DNA from: Neomoorella carbonis
GTDB lineage: Bacteria > Bacillota > DSM-521 > Neomoorellales > Neomoorellaceae
Length of the DNA stretch: 64,000 bases
Reading direction: 5' to 3'
NCBI RefSeq assembly: GCF_045278715.1
Contig: NZ_CP136420.1
Coordinates: 1,984,001 to 2,048,000, forward strand
In this document: piece by piece, positions 7,277-16,408 of the stretch
How the letters are laid out: the number at the start of each line of letters is the position of its first letter
How positions within the stretch are numbered: position 1 is the stretch's first letter
Notes under the pieces: model-generated
Databases searched by the model: none
Told to the model about the DNA's origin: nothing
Seen by the model: only the letters and a program-made list of their open reading frames with translations
Program-made: the position numbers and the translations under genes

Positions 7277-8511
7277 ATGAAACGGACGGATGTGCTGGTT
7301 GTGGGCGGGGGTATTTGCGGGTATACGGCAGCACTGGCTGCCAGGCGGTACTATGGCGGCAAAAAGATCACCCTGGTGCGTAAAGAAGTCCGGGCTTTAA
7401 TTCCGTGGTGCCTTGCTTACAATTGCGCTAAAGGTACGCTCTATAACAATATCTTACGGGACGACCGTCTTTATGATGAGGGAATTGAACTGGTAATCGA
7501 TGAAGTGACAGCCATTGACCGCCAGGGCAAATGCATCACCACCGCCTTTGCTGAAGATATTATTTATGATAAATTAATTCTGGCTACCGGTTCCCTCCCG
7601 GCAACGCCTTTTTTTAAAGGCGCCGACCTGCAAGGCGTGTTTGTCTTAAAAAAAGAGTTCCCCTCCCTGGAAAACATTCGCACTTCTCTGGCTTCTGCCA
7701 GGTCCCTGGTCATTGTGGGTGCCGGACCCGCTGGCATAGAGTTTGCCGAGGCATGCACCGCCAACCGGCAACTAAAGGTCACCATGGTAGACTTCTCCCC
7801 CACTGCCTGGCCTGGGCTTTTGACGATGAGTTTTGCACCATGGTGGAGGAAAACCTCCGGCAGCGAGGTATCAACATTATAACCGCAGCCGGAGTAGAAG
7901 AATTGCAGGGCAATAAACGGATTGAACAGGTGAAGCTCACCAGCGGCCGGACTTTACCTGCTGATACGGTTATTCTGGCCACAGGTGTCGTGCCCAATAC
8001 CAGGTTGGCCCGGGAGGCCGGTCTGGCAACCGACGAACACGCTGGCATCTTTGTTGATGAGTATATGCGTACCAATGATGAAGATATCTTTGCCGTTGGC
8101 GATTGTGCCGCGAAATGCTCTCTTTCCGGTCCCGGGGGCGCTAATGCCAGACGGGCTATAGAAGGCGGCCGCGAGGCCCGCGTGGCTGCCGCCAATCTCT
8201 TCGTCCTCAAGCGCCCCAGGGAAATAGGTTTAGAGAAGTTCTGTGTCACCATTGGCGATCATGCCTTTGGCTCCGTAGGTCTCATTCAAAGAACGAACCC
8301 GGAAACGGGTAGAGAAAGGCTAACAGTCGATATTGCTCCTGGCGTGATAGCCAGGGAAGTGGCGGTAAAGGTGGCTTATGCCCGGGAAACCGGGGCAACT
8401 ATTGGTGCTCAAGTCCACGGTAAGCCTCTTAGCCTGGTCCGGGAAATAATAGACCGGTTAGCGACTGCAATTCAACACCAGGCACGTTTCGACGAGCTGG
8501 CCCTGGCCTGA
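7277..8511 (+). pseudogene. FAD/NAD(P)-dependent disulfide oxidoreductase (Nox/CoA-disulfide reductase-like), single-base frameshift
   Basis: Two overlapping reading frames together encode one 411-residue pyridine-nucleotide-disulfide oxidoreductase of the NADH oxidase/CoA-disulfide reductase type: FAD motif VVGGGICGYTAA, IPWCLAYNC with the candidate redox Cys near residue 43, NAD motif IVGAGPAGIEFAEA, ILATGVVPNT, and VDEYMRTNDEDIFAVGDCA. The frame breaks at the C5 run at 7797-7801. Adding one C gives the expected VDFSPHCLAWAF junction, so a base is missing. It may be a true inactivating mutation or a homopolymer sequencing error. As third gene of the Hdr operon it would connect NAD(P)H with the Hdr-like disulfide chemistry. 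Confidence 0.88.
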
Positions 8512-8536
8512 TAAACTTCAAAGACCCTACCGCTCT

Positions 8537-8577
8537 AAAAGGTGGCGTTAATTTACGCCACTTTTCTTGTTTTTTTG
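8537..8577 (+). terminator. Terminator of the Hdr operon
   Basis: GGTGGCGT and ACGCCAC arms around a TAATTT loop, flanked by AAAA before and TTTTCTTGTTTTTTT after. It can also work for the convergent gene on the minus strand. Confidence 0.85.
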
Positions 8578-8638
8578 TTTCCCAGGCAGGAGTGCATGTA
8601 CCTCCAGATCGTAATGTGTTGAAAAGGGAGGCAAATTT

Positions 8639-10456
8639 TTATTTTAGCCGGCGTAAATAAATATCGTTATCAACTATACCGGCAGTCGTGGTTATATACA
8701 GCCATTCTCCTTCCTGCCGCCAGGTCAGATGATGGCCGATCACGCGATAAGGGTCACCGCCAGTGTAGACGGCTACCGTCAGGTCGGCCAGGCCGGCCTT
8801 ATTCCGAAGCTTTATTACCCAGCCTGCTGGTTCCTGGTTAAAGGTAGCTTCTGTTTGTTCATAGCGGTTTAAAAAGGCAGCAAACCGGCTCATAGGCCAG
8901 ACCAGCAGGCGTTCCTCTTCCTGATCCCGGGCCGCCCGATTGGCTAGGTGAGCCAGGGCCTCCAGGGCATACTCCTTTTTGTTGGCGTGGGTATAAACCA
9001 AGCGGATGACGTGTTCTTCTTCAATAAAATCAAGGAGGTCATCGAACCAGCCTTTAACCTCCGCCAGGGGTACACCGGCGGTCATTAATTCCTCCAGGGC
9101 GGCATACTCCTGGTAAGGAGTGATTGGAAAAGACCACAAGTTGCCGCTCACCTGGCGGCCGTGAAAAATGCTTTGGGTAGGGCTGGAGCCGGTATCTCCG
9201 GGGCTGTAGTAAGCCAGGACGCCATGTTGCTGTAACCACTCATTGACGAAGGGAGGATGGTTCCCTGAGGGAGCGCTGTATTCCAGCACCGGCCGGCCGG
9301 TAATCCTGCTCAAGGTATCGCAATTCAAGGCCAGGTAGCGCCAGACCTCCTGGCGCGGCAGTTTTTCCAGGTTGGCCGCAAAATAATTATGGATCCAGCC
9401 GCCGTGGGAACCGATGGCTCCGTATTTCTGCATCAGTTCCACCCAGGGCCGGCCTTTCAGGGGCGAAGCGGCATCAAAGCCGTAGCCATCCCCTGGCCGG
9501 TATGTATCCGGGCCGGCGGTGATGTGAATGGAATACTGGAGGTCGGGCCGGAAGACCCCCCGCTGGATCATGGCCCGCAACGGTCCGATATGGGCATTGC
9601 TGTCCAGGTGAAAGTTGACTACCAACCCGCCTTTACCCTGGGGAGTATTGACCAGGCGGGGCAGGTGGGTATATTTGATTAAAAATGTCCGGAGAACGGA
9701 ACGTAAGGGAAGGTCGTCGGACATTTGCTTGTAAAAACCCAGGGGTATGTTAACAAAAATCACCACGCCCCCGGAGGGGTAAGATTTTTCAGTGATAACG
9801 GGATTTAAGCCTGCCCGGCTGTCATAGGCTATCAGCCGGGCATCCAGAAGCCTTGCCCGGTTATGGCGGTAACGTAACCGCCCGTACCCATAGCTGCTGA
9901 CAGCATTGTCCCGGTCAAGCTTACCGGGTGTGATCCCCCAGGATACCGCCAGCCGGGGCGTGGGGAACTGCCAGTAGCCGTCATCATAGGTTTCCTGGTC
10001 CCCACCCGGGGCCGGGCCGTAATTTACCCCGGCCAGGCCGGCCAGGACCGGTTCGGGTAGCCTCTCCCCGCCGGCCCCCCTGATCCCCGGGTCATAGACC
10101 AGTAAAACCTTGCCTCCGGATAGGACATAGTCGGTTAATACCCGGGGTAGCGGCGACGGTAAAACCTGGTTTAGCCCTTCCGGCAAAATCATGGCCGGGT
10201 AGCGCGCTACCAGTTCCCCGGGAGTAAGGTTCAGGTCTCCAGGGCCAATTTCCACCCAGGGAAAACCTTCTTCCTTTAAGACCGCCGCATAAGCAGCCAG
10301 GGTGCCCTGATCTGTCCCCGGTGTCGTAATTAAGAGCCCCGCCCGTACCTGATGGGGTGCCGCTTTTGGTTGCAACCATCCGGTGCTCGCAGCTATGGGC
10401 AAGAGTAAAAACGCTGTTAAGCTTAGAAAATAACGCCGTAATTTAATTTTAACCAT
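8639..10456 (-). CDS. Secreted polysaccharide-deacetylase-fold protein of unknown substrate
   Basis: 605 residues from ATG 10456. A longer reading frame begins at TTG 10552, but only the shorter start puts a signal peptide at the N-terminus (MVKIKLRRYFLSLTAFLLLP..., ~30 residues). Neither start has a strong ribosome-binding site. Residues ~35-250 resemble a ThuA/GATase-like envelope domain (LITTPGTDQGTLAAYAAVL, PAMILPEGLNQ). The middle part has deacetylase/glycoside hydrolase-type motifs (NFHLDSNAH ~283, GSHGGWIHNYF ~350, YSAPSGNHPP). The C-terminus is beta-rich. The protein probably acts on cell-envelope or exopolysaccharide outside the membrane; the exact activity is not recognised. It is transcribed divergently from minC. 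Confidence 0.65.
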   Translation of the reverse strand: MVKIKLRRYFLSLTAFLLLPIAASTGWLQPKAAPHQVRAGLLITTPGTDQGTLAAYAAVLKEEGFPWVEIGPGDLNLTPGELVARYPAMILPEGLNQVLPSPLPRVLTDYVLSGGKVLLVYDPGIRGAGGERLPEPVLAGLAGVNYGPAPGGDQETYDDGYWQFPTPRLAVSWGITPGKLDRDNAVSSYGYGRLRYRHNRARLLDARLIAYDSRAGLNPVITEKSYPSGGVVIFVNIPLGFYKQMSDDLPLRSVLRTFLIKYTHLPRLVNTPQGKGGLVVNFHLDSNAHIGPLRAMIQRGVFRPDLQYSIHITAGPDTYRPGDGYGFDAASPLKGRPWVELMQKYGAIGSHGGWIHNYFAANLEKLPRQEVWRYLALNCDTLSRITGRPVLEYSAPSGNHPPFVNEWLQQHGVLAYYSPGDTGSSPTQSIFHGRQVSGNLWSFPITPYQEYAALEELMTAGVPLAEVKGWFDDLLDFIEEEHVIRLVYTHANKKEYALEALAHLANRAARDQEEERLLVWPMSRFAAFLNRYEQTEATFNQEPAGWVIKLRNKAGLADLTVAVYTGGDPYRVIGHHLTWRQEGEWLYITTTAGIVDNDIYLRRLK

Positions 10457-10704
10457 CCTGCTTTTGCCCCTGCCAGGAAAGGTAACCAAGAATAATAGCT
10501 TATTATTCGCCTGAAGAGGTGTGAATCCTTTTTTGCCTTTAAACATCGACAAGGCTTTACATCTATTTTACCCGCATTGGACACGGCAACAAATAGCGGC
10601 AACTTTTTTACCTGCAGCAGGAAAAATGGTTTTTCAAGGCGAATCTTTCCAGGAAGATGTAATTTACTAGCGAAGACTTTTCCTCCCCGGAAAGGAGTAG
10701 CCAC

Positions 10705-11406
10705 ATGGCGCAGGATTGTATCACCTTTAAAGGGACCCGCGGCGGCCTGCTGATTTTGCTGGATGCCAGCCGGGATTTTAATGAACTGCGGGCTAACCTC
10801 GCCGCTAAATTCGCCGCGGCCCGGGGCTTCTTCCAGGGCGCTTCCTTTGCCCTGGTACCAACCTCCCCTTTAAGCAGCCGGGAAACAGCCGAACTGGAAG
10901 CTATCTGCCGGGCACACGGCCTGGTTCCGGGAAAAAATATACCTTTGCCTGACCGCTACCGTCCCCACATAAAGCGGGAAAGACCCGCCCCTGCCGCTAG
11001 TGTAGGAAGGGGCAATTATGACGAGGTAGCGCCTGCCCCTGCCGTAGCCGACGCAGCTGAACTCTCTACCCTGCTGGAAGAAGGGAATCTCCGTAACGGC
11101 CAGGAACTAACTTATAACGGCCATGTGGTGCTGGTGGGTAATGTCCATCAGGGCGCCACCATTAAAGCCGGCGGCAACATCCTGGTCATGGGAACGCTCC
11201 TGGGCAGCGCCCATGCCGGAGTCTCAGGTAACAGGGCAGCCGTTATTGTTGCCCACCGGTTGGTCCCGGAGCAGCTCAGTATCGCCGGGATACTTGCCCG
11301 CTCCCCGGAGGAAAAAATAAGGAGGGCCTATCCGGAGATAGCCCGCCTTGTTGGTGACAAAATTATCGTGGAACCATTTTTAAACCGTAAAGCTCCCCGC
11401 AATTGA
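10705..11406 (+). CDS. minC: Septum site-determining protein MinC
   Basis: 233 residues. Residues 1-100 form the N-terminal FtsZ-inhibiting domain (GGLLILLDASRDFNELRANL). After a proline/alanine linker the C-terminal beta-helix dimerisation domain follows (NLRNGQELTYNGHVVLVGNV, GATIKAGGNILVMGTLLGSAHAG, IVAHRLVPEQLSIAG). MinC blocks FtsZ assembly away from midcell together with MinD. AAAGGAG precedes the ATG by normal spacing. It stands alone here: no minD or minE neighbours are present, unlike the usual minCD arrangement. It is convergent with the DUF169 gene, with only three bases between them. Confidence 0.92.
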   Translation: MAQDCITFKGTRGGLLILLDASRDFNELRANLAAKFAAARGFFQGASFALVPTSPLSSRETAELEAICRAHGLVPGKNIPLPDRYRPHIKRERPAPAASVGRGNYDEVAPAPAVADAAELSTLLEEGNLRNGQELTYNGHVVLVGNVHQGATIKAGGNILVMGTLLGSAHAGVSGNRAAVIVAHRLVPEQLSIAGILARSPEEKIRRAYPEIARLVGDKIIVEPFLNRKAPRN

Positions 11407-11409
11407 ATT

Positions 11410-12186
11410 TTACTTGTCTTCCAGGTCTTCCGGCTGCATGGTATAGGCCGGTACCATAGTCGGTGTGTAATTGTTAAAGGGTGCGATGGGGTAGAGCTGG
11501 CCGTGGCCCATGAGCAGGCTCTCCATATTTTCGACTATTGTTTCCAGCAAACCGTAAGGCGCTGCGAAAACCAGCTCATCCTTCTGGGTGCCCCCGAAGG
11601 TACGGTCGCCGGCACAGGGGAAGCCGATGATAGGCTTTTGTTCTTTCAGGGCAAAGGCAATGGAAGAACAGAGAGCCGCTTCAGCTACCGTATCAGCCTT
11701 GACCGGTTCCCCGGTTTCATGTAGGCAGCAATGAACCAGGCGCATAACTTGCGCCGGGTTGGCGTAAATGACCACCACATCGGGGTCTTCGTGGGTAAAG
11801 CTTTCTACCGGGGCCACAAAAATGCCGTCATAAACTTTACCGGCATCCCCGAGCTTATACGTATTGGCCATAAAACGCCGGCCGGCTTCGAGATCGGCTA
11901 CATAGCGGCCCAGGGGGGCTTTACCGCTGGTGAAGCGCTCCGGGGTCTTGATGAGGCCGGTGCAGGCGGCGCCAATGGCGCAGACCATCAGGTCCGCCGT
12001 ACCGGCACTGGCCCGGCCCTGGTAACGGGCCGCCGCTACCTGCTGGCAGATGTTGATCTTCCAGTTGTACGGCCGCCGGGGCAGGTCCTTCCTGTCTTTA
12101 TAAAGCTTTACCCCTACGATGCCCGTATCCAGGCGCAGGACTTCAGTTAACCTTCTGGCCATGGTGGTTTTGTCTAAATCTGCCAT
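11410..12186 (-). CDS. DUF169 family protein
   Basis: 258 residues, from ATG 12186 behind AAAGGAGGAG. It matches the DUF169 pattern, e.g. CQQVAAARYQGRASAGTADLM, GAACTGLIKTPE, VVVIYANPAQVMRLV and GFPCAGDRTFGG. No function is established; family members occur in anaerobes and archaea, sometimes near metal or cofactor enzymes. Several conserved cysteines (C47, C68, C75 and CAGD) could bind a metal or cofactor, which is inference. It is the last gene of the dnaE-coaD-mtrB-pfkA-pyk-carboxyltransferase series, 20 bases after its neighbour. Soluble, with no signal peptide. Confidence 0.8.
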   Translation of the reverse strand: MADLDKTTMARRLTEVLRLDTGIVGVKLYKDRKDLPRRPYNWKINICQQVAAARYQGRASAGTADLMVCAIGAACTGLIKTPERFTSGKAPLGRYVADLEAGRRFMANTYKLGDAGKVYDGIFVAPVESFTHEDPDVVVIYANPAQVMRLVHCCLHETGEPVKADTVAEAALCSSIAFALKEQKPIIGFPCAGDRTFGGTQKDELVFAAPYGLLETIVENMESLLMGHGQLYPIAPFNNYTPTMVPAYTMQPEDLEDK

Positions 12187-12206
12187 AGTTTCTCCTCCTT
12201 TTTAAT

Positions 12207-13601
12207 TTATGCCGGGTAATATGCTTCCCTGGCCGCAGCTACCAGTTCGTAATCCACCCGGGTACGGGCGGCCAGACGCTCGGCCAGGAATTGTTTAGCT
12301 ACTGCCGGGAAGATGGCATAGGAGAGGACGTCTTCTTCCTTCTCCATGTAGGGTGCTATCTCCTTGCGGGCTGCCGGCAGCTGGGGTTCCAGCAGGTCGG
12401 CGGGGCGGCAAGTAATGGGTTCTTCGTCACCAATGATTTTACGGCGGACCTCTTCATTGACCGGTACTGGTGGCTGGCCATAAAGGCCCCGCAGGTAATC
12501 CTTGACCTCCCTGGTGACCATCTTGTAGCGTTCCCCGGCCAGGACATTCAATACTGCCTGGGCGCCAACCATCTGGCTGGAGGGAGTGACCAGGGGCGGG
12601 TAGCCGAGATCGGCCCTTACCCGCGGTACTTCGGCCAGCACTTCCGGCAGGCGGTCCAGAGCATTCTGCCGGGCCAGCTGGGATATAAAATTGGAAAGCA
12701 TTCCGCCCGGGATCTGGTAGCGTAGTACGTTGGCGTCAACGGTACCGTCGCTTACGTCAAATTCCCGGTACTTCTTGCGAACCTGGCGGAAATATGCGGC
12801 TATTTCGGCGAGTTTATCCAGTTCGAGGCCGGTATCCCATGGAGTTCCGGCCAGGGCGGCCACCATGGTCTCGGTAGCCGGCTGGGAAGTGCCCAGGGCC
12901 AGGGGAGACATGGCCGTATCCAGGACATCGACGCCGGCTTCGACGGCCTTGAGATAAGTCATGGCTGCCATGCCGCTGGTATAGTGGCAGTGAAGCTGGA
13001 GGGGCAGGTCTACTTCGGCCTTAATTTTCTGCACCAGCCGGTAGGCATCCGCCGGGGTGAGGAGGCCGGCCATATCTTTCAGGCACAGGGAATCGGCGCC
13101 CAGGTCGGCCAGGTTGCGGGCCAGGCGTAAATAATACTCATCGTCATAAACGGGCCCCAGGGTATAGCAGATAGTAGCCTGGACATGGCCGCCTTCTTCC
13201 TTGGCTACCTTTATAGCCAGGGCCATATTGCGGACATCATTCAGGGCATCGAAGATGCGCAAGATATCGATGCCGTTTTTTATACTCATTTTTACAAATT
13301 CGGTAACAACGTCGTCGGCATAATGGCGATAACCCAGGAGGTTCTGCCCCCGGAGAAGCATCTGCAACCTGGTACGGGGCATGGCCTGACGTAAAGCCCG
13401 CAGGCGTTCCCACGGGTCTTCATTTAAAAAACGCATGCAGGCATCAAAAGTGGCGCCACCCCAAACCTCCAGGGAATGAAAGCCGATAGCATCCATCTGG
13501 GCCGCTATGGGGAGCATATCCTCTGTTTTGAGCCGGGTGGCCAGCAACGACTGGTGGCCATCCCGCAGGGTCGTATCTGTTATACCCACCTTCCGGGGCA
13601 T
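12207..13601 (-). CDS. Pyruvate/oxaloacetate carboxyltransferase subunit (PycB/OadA-like, no biotin domain)
   Basis: 464 residues from ATG 13601; GGGGGAGG seven bases upstream favours this over an ATG at 13622 that overlaps the site. The carboxyltransferase TIM barrel is clear: TDTTLRDGHQSLLATR, LEVWGGATFDACMRFL, LRGQNLLGYRHY, CLKDMAGLLTP, LHCHYTSGMAAMTY. Metal-binding Asp, His and Lys positions are kept. It ends without the biotin-carrier domain (no AMKM motif), so it would need separate biotin carrier and biotin carboxylase or membrane subunits encoded elsewhere. It would interconvert pyruvate and oxaloacetate. It is located 20 bases after pyk in a glycolytic operon, consistent with control of the PEP-pyruvate-oxaloacetate node. 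Confidence 0.88.
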   Translation of the reverse strand: MPRKVGITDTTLRDGHQSLLATRLKTEDMLPIAAQMDAIGFHSLEVWGGATFDACMRFLNEDPWERLRALRQAMPRTRLQMLLRGQNLLGYRHYADDVVTEFVKMSIKNGIDILRIFDALNDVRNMALAIKVAKEEGGHVQATICYTLGPVYDDEYYLRLARNLADLGADSLCLKDMAGLLTPADAYRLVQKIKAEVDLPLQLHCHYTSGMAAMTYLKAVEAGVDVLDTAMSPLALGTSQPATETMVAALAGTPWDTGLELDKLAEIAAYFRQVRKKYREFDVSDGTVDANVLRYQIPGGMLSNFISQLARQNALDRLPEVLAEVPRVRADLGYPPLVTPSSQMVGAQAVLNVLAGERYKMVTREVKDYLRGLYGQPPVPVNEEVRRKIIGDEEPITCRPADLLEPQLPAARKEIAPYMEKEEDVLSYAIFPAVAKQFLAERLAARTRVDYELVAAAREAYYPA

Positions 13602-13621
13602 AAGTTTCCTCCTCCCCCACA

Positions 13622-15370
13622 TTATAAAACCCGTGTTTGGCCGCGGTAGACCAGGCCCCGGACAACATCAACAGTTACAATCATACCGTCGGCCAGCTTT
13701 TGGGTTGCACCTTTAGCTCCCACCACGACAGGGATTCCCAGGCTGAAGCCATTGACGGCTGCGTGGGAAGTCAAGCCTGCGGCCTCGGTAATAATGGCTG
13801 CTGCCCTTTCCATAGCCGGCAGGAAATCGGGTCCGGTTTCTGCTGTAACCAGGATATCGCCCTTTTGGACCCTGGCTATGGCCTCGGCCGCCGTCTTCAC
13901 CAGGCGCACCGGGCCGCTGGTCACCTCCCTGCCGATCCCCCGGCCCCGCACTAGCACCTCGCCCACGATATGTACCTTGAGCAGGTTGGTCGTACCGGGC
14001 ACCCCGGCTGGTACACCGGCGGTAATGACGACCAGGTCGCCCTGTTTGACCCGGCCCGAAAGTATAGCTGCCGCTACGGCCGCGTTGACCATTTCATCGG
14101 TGCCGCTGGTGGGCTCGACAAGCAAGGGTTCAACGCCCCAGACCAGGCAGAGCTGGTTCAGCACCTTTTCATCCGGGCTGGTAGCCAGGATGGGGGCCCG
14201 GGGGCGGTATTTGGCCACTTGCCGGGCCGTAGACCCGGAAGCTGTTGGGGTAATGATGGCTGCCGCACCCAGCTCAAAGGCGATGGTACAGCTGGCATGG
14301 CTGATGGCATCGGTAGCCGTCCGTTCGGCGGCCAGTCCCTTTTTCAGCAAAAGGTCACGGTAGGGCAATTCCTTTTCCGCCCGGCGGGCAATGCGCGCCA
14401 TGGTGGCCACCGCCTCTACCGGATAGCGGCCCATGGCCGTTTCCCCGGAAAGCATAATGGCATCGGTGCCGTCGAAAATGGCGTTGGCTACATCGCTGGC
14501 CTCGGCCCTGGTGGGCCGCGGGTTATGGATCATGGACTCCAGCATCTGGGTGGCCGTAATTACCGGCTTGCCGGCCCTGTTACAGGCCTCAATAATCTTT
14601 TTCTGGACCAGGGGTACTTCTTCTACCGGGATTTCTACTCCCAGATCACCCCGGGCCACCATGATCCCGTCGGCCACCTGGAGTATTTCCTCCAGGTTGT
14701 TTACACCGGCCCGGTTTTCGATCTTGGCAATAAGCGCCACCCTGGCGCCGCGTTTCTCCAGCTCTTTGCGCGCCGCCATGACGTCGGCAGCCGTACGGAC
14801 AAAGGAAAGGGCGATAAAATCTATCCCCTGCTCCAGGCCGAACTCCAGGTCCTTAATGTCCTGTTCCGTTAGGGCCGGCAGGCTTATCTCGGCTCCGGGA
14901 ACGTTAACACCTTTATGGCTGGAAATAACATCTCCATGGCGAACCCGGCAGCGAATTTCGGTGCTGGTTGTATCCAGTACTTCTAGCTCAATTAAGCCGT
15001 CGTCTAATAATATTGTCTGGCCGGGCCGGACGTCTCCGGGCAGGCCGGCAAAGCTTACCGGCAGGCGGCGGGCATCGCCGATAATGGGTTCCGTAGTCAG
15101 GATGACTTCGTCCCCATCCTTGAGGGTTATCTCGCCCCGGATCTCCCCCAGGCGGATTTCCGGGCCTTTATTGTCCAGCAGCAGTGCCACCCTGGCACCC
15201 AGTTCCGCCGCTGCCTGGCGAACGGCAGCCATCCTCGCGCCGTGCTCGGCATGGCTGCCGTGGGAAAAATTGAAACGGGCTACATTCATGCCCGCCCGGA
15301 TCATTTCTTTGATAATCTCAACCCGGGAACTCGCCGGGCCCAAGGTACATACAATTTTGGTGTGGCGCAT
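13622..15370 (-). CDS. pyk: Pyruvate kinase with C-terminal PEP-utilising-type domain
   Basis: 582 residues from ATG 15370 (AAGGAGG upstream). It converts PEP and ADP to pyruvate and ATP, the last step of glycolysis. Signature segments include KIVCTLGPASS, RFNFSHGSH, IALSFVRTAADV, the active-site IAKIENRAGVNNL and MVARGDLGVEI, and TATQMLESMI. The typical enzyme ends near residue 475. Here about 105 extra residues (SGPVRLVKTAAEA..., ITEAAGLTSHAA) resemble the phosphohistidine swivel domain, an extension common in bacilli and clostridia whose role is mostly structural or regulatory. The gene lies 19 bases after pfkA and 20 before the carboxyltransferase. Confidence 0.97.
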   Translation of the reverse strand: MRHTKIVCTLGPASSRVEIIKEMIRAGMNVARFNFSHGSHAEHGARMAAVRQAAAELGARVALLLDNKGPEIRLGEIRGEITLKDGDEVILTTEPIIGDARRLPVSFAGLPGDVRPGQTILLDDGLIELEVLDTTSTEIRCRVRHGDVISSHKGVNVPGAEISLPALTEQDIKDLEFGLEQGIDFIALSFVRTAADVMAARKELEKRGARVALIAKIENRAGVNNLEEILQVADGIMVARGDLGVEIPVEEVPLVQKKIIEACNRAGKPVITATQMLESMIHNPRPTRAEASDVANAIFDGTDAIMLSGETAMGRYPVEAVATMARIARRAEKELPYRDLLLKKGLAAERTATDAISHASCTIAFELGAAAIITPTASGSTARQVAKYRPRAPILATSPDEKVLNQLCLVWGVEPLLVEPTSGTDEMVNAAVAAAILSGRVKQGDLVVITAGVPAGVPGTTNLLKVHIVGEVLVRGRGIGREVTSGPVRLVKTAAEAIARVQKGDILVTAETGPDFLPAMERAAAIITEAAGLTSHAAVNGFSLGIPVVVGAKGATQKLADGMIVTVDVVRGLVYRGQTRVL

Positions 15371-15389
15371 AGCTGCCTCCTTAACTTCC

Positions 15390-16352
15390 TTACAAAGCCA
15401 GCACTTCGGCCAGGCGGTATAAATCAGGATTGATGGTCTTTTTTTCCTGGAGGACTGTTTCTAGATCCCGGTTTACCAGTTCATTGGCCGCGATACCCAC
15501 CATACGGCCGCTGGCACCGGAAGCTAGCAGCTCTACCGCGTAGGCGCCCAGGCGGCTGGCCAGCAGGCAGTCAAAGGCTGTTGGCGCTCCTCCCCGCTGG
15601 ATATGGCCGAGTATTGTTACCCGGCTTTCCAATTTGGTGCGCTTGCCGATTTCCTGGCTAACTTCCAGGGCACTACCCACACCCTCAGCTACCACAATAA
15701 TGCTGTGGAGCTTGCCCCGGTGGCGGCCCCGCTCAATGCGTTCGACCACCTGGTCATAATCGACGGGATATTCCGGTATCAGGATGGATTCGGCGCCCCC
15801 GGCAATACCGGCTGCCAGAGCAATCTGGCCTGAATGGCGTCCCATAACTTCAATGATAAAAATCCGTTCGTGGGAAGTTGCCGTATCCCGGATACGGTTG
15901 ATGGCTTCCACGGCCGTATTGACCGCCGTATCGAAGCCAATGGTATGATCGGTACCGGCTATGTCGTTGTCGATGGTGCCGGGAATGCCGACTACCGGTA
16001 CTCCTTTTTTCGCCAGGTGGACAGCGCCACGGAATGAACCATCGCCACCGATGACCACCAGGCCTTCAATGCCTTCCCGCCTGAGGTTGTCCAGGGCTAT
16101 AGCCCGCCCGGCTTCCGTACGAAATTCCTCTGACCGGGCCGTTAATAAAATAGTACCTCCCCGGTGGATAATGTCGGCCACCGAACCGGTATTGAGGCGG
16201 CGAAAGTCACCCTGGATTAATCCTGCGTAACCCCGGGCAATGCCGATTACCTCCATGTTCAGGGCGGCAGCCTGGCGGACTACCGCCCTGATGGCCGCAT
16301 TCATTCCCGGGGCATCACCACCGCTGGTCAGTACTCCTATGGTCCGCAACAA
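15390..16352 (-). CDS. pfkA: 6-phosphofructokinase (ATP-dependent)
   Basis: 320 residues, from a TTG start at 16352 with GGAGGG six bases upstream. It phosphorylates fructose-6-phosphate, the committed step of glycolysis. It shows GVLTSGGDAPGMNAAIRAVV, the ATP-binding GGDGSF, the catalytic PGTIDNDIAGTDHTIGFDTA, and EVMGRHSG. The length is that of the bacterial ATP-dependent PfkA; the Gly in GGDGS argues against the pyrophosphate-dependent type. In one operon with pyk. Confidence 0.97.
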   Translation of the reverse strand: MLRTIGVLTSGGDAPGMNAAIRAVVRQAAALNMEVIGIARGYAGLIQGDFRRLNTGSVADIIHRGGTILLTARSEEFRTEAGRAIALDNLRREGIEGLVVIGGDGSFRGAVHLAKKGVPVVGIPGTIDNDIAGTDHTIGFDTAVNTAVEAINRIRDTATSHERIFIIEVMGRHSGQIALAAGIAGGAESILIPEYPVDYDQVVERIERGRHRGKLHSIIVVAEGVGSALEVSQEIGKRTKLESRVTILGHIQRGGAPTAFDCLLASRLGAYAVELLASGASGRMVGIAANELVNRDLETVLQEKKTINPDLYRLAEVLAL

Positions 16353-16408
16353 GTTCCCTCCTCAAAATTACATAGTTTGGCGGAAGTATATATATCCCCG
16401 CCGTTTTA

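Noticed and set aside
13752..15422. Several long plus-strand frames (up to 329 residues) across pyk
   Set aside because: Antisense shadows of pyruvate kinase; rich in Ser/Arg/Pro with no domain pattern and no ribosome-binding sites.
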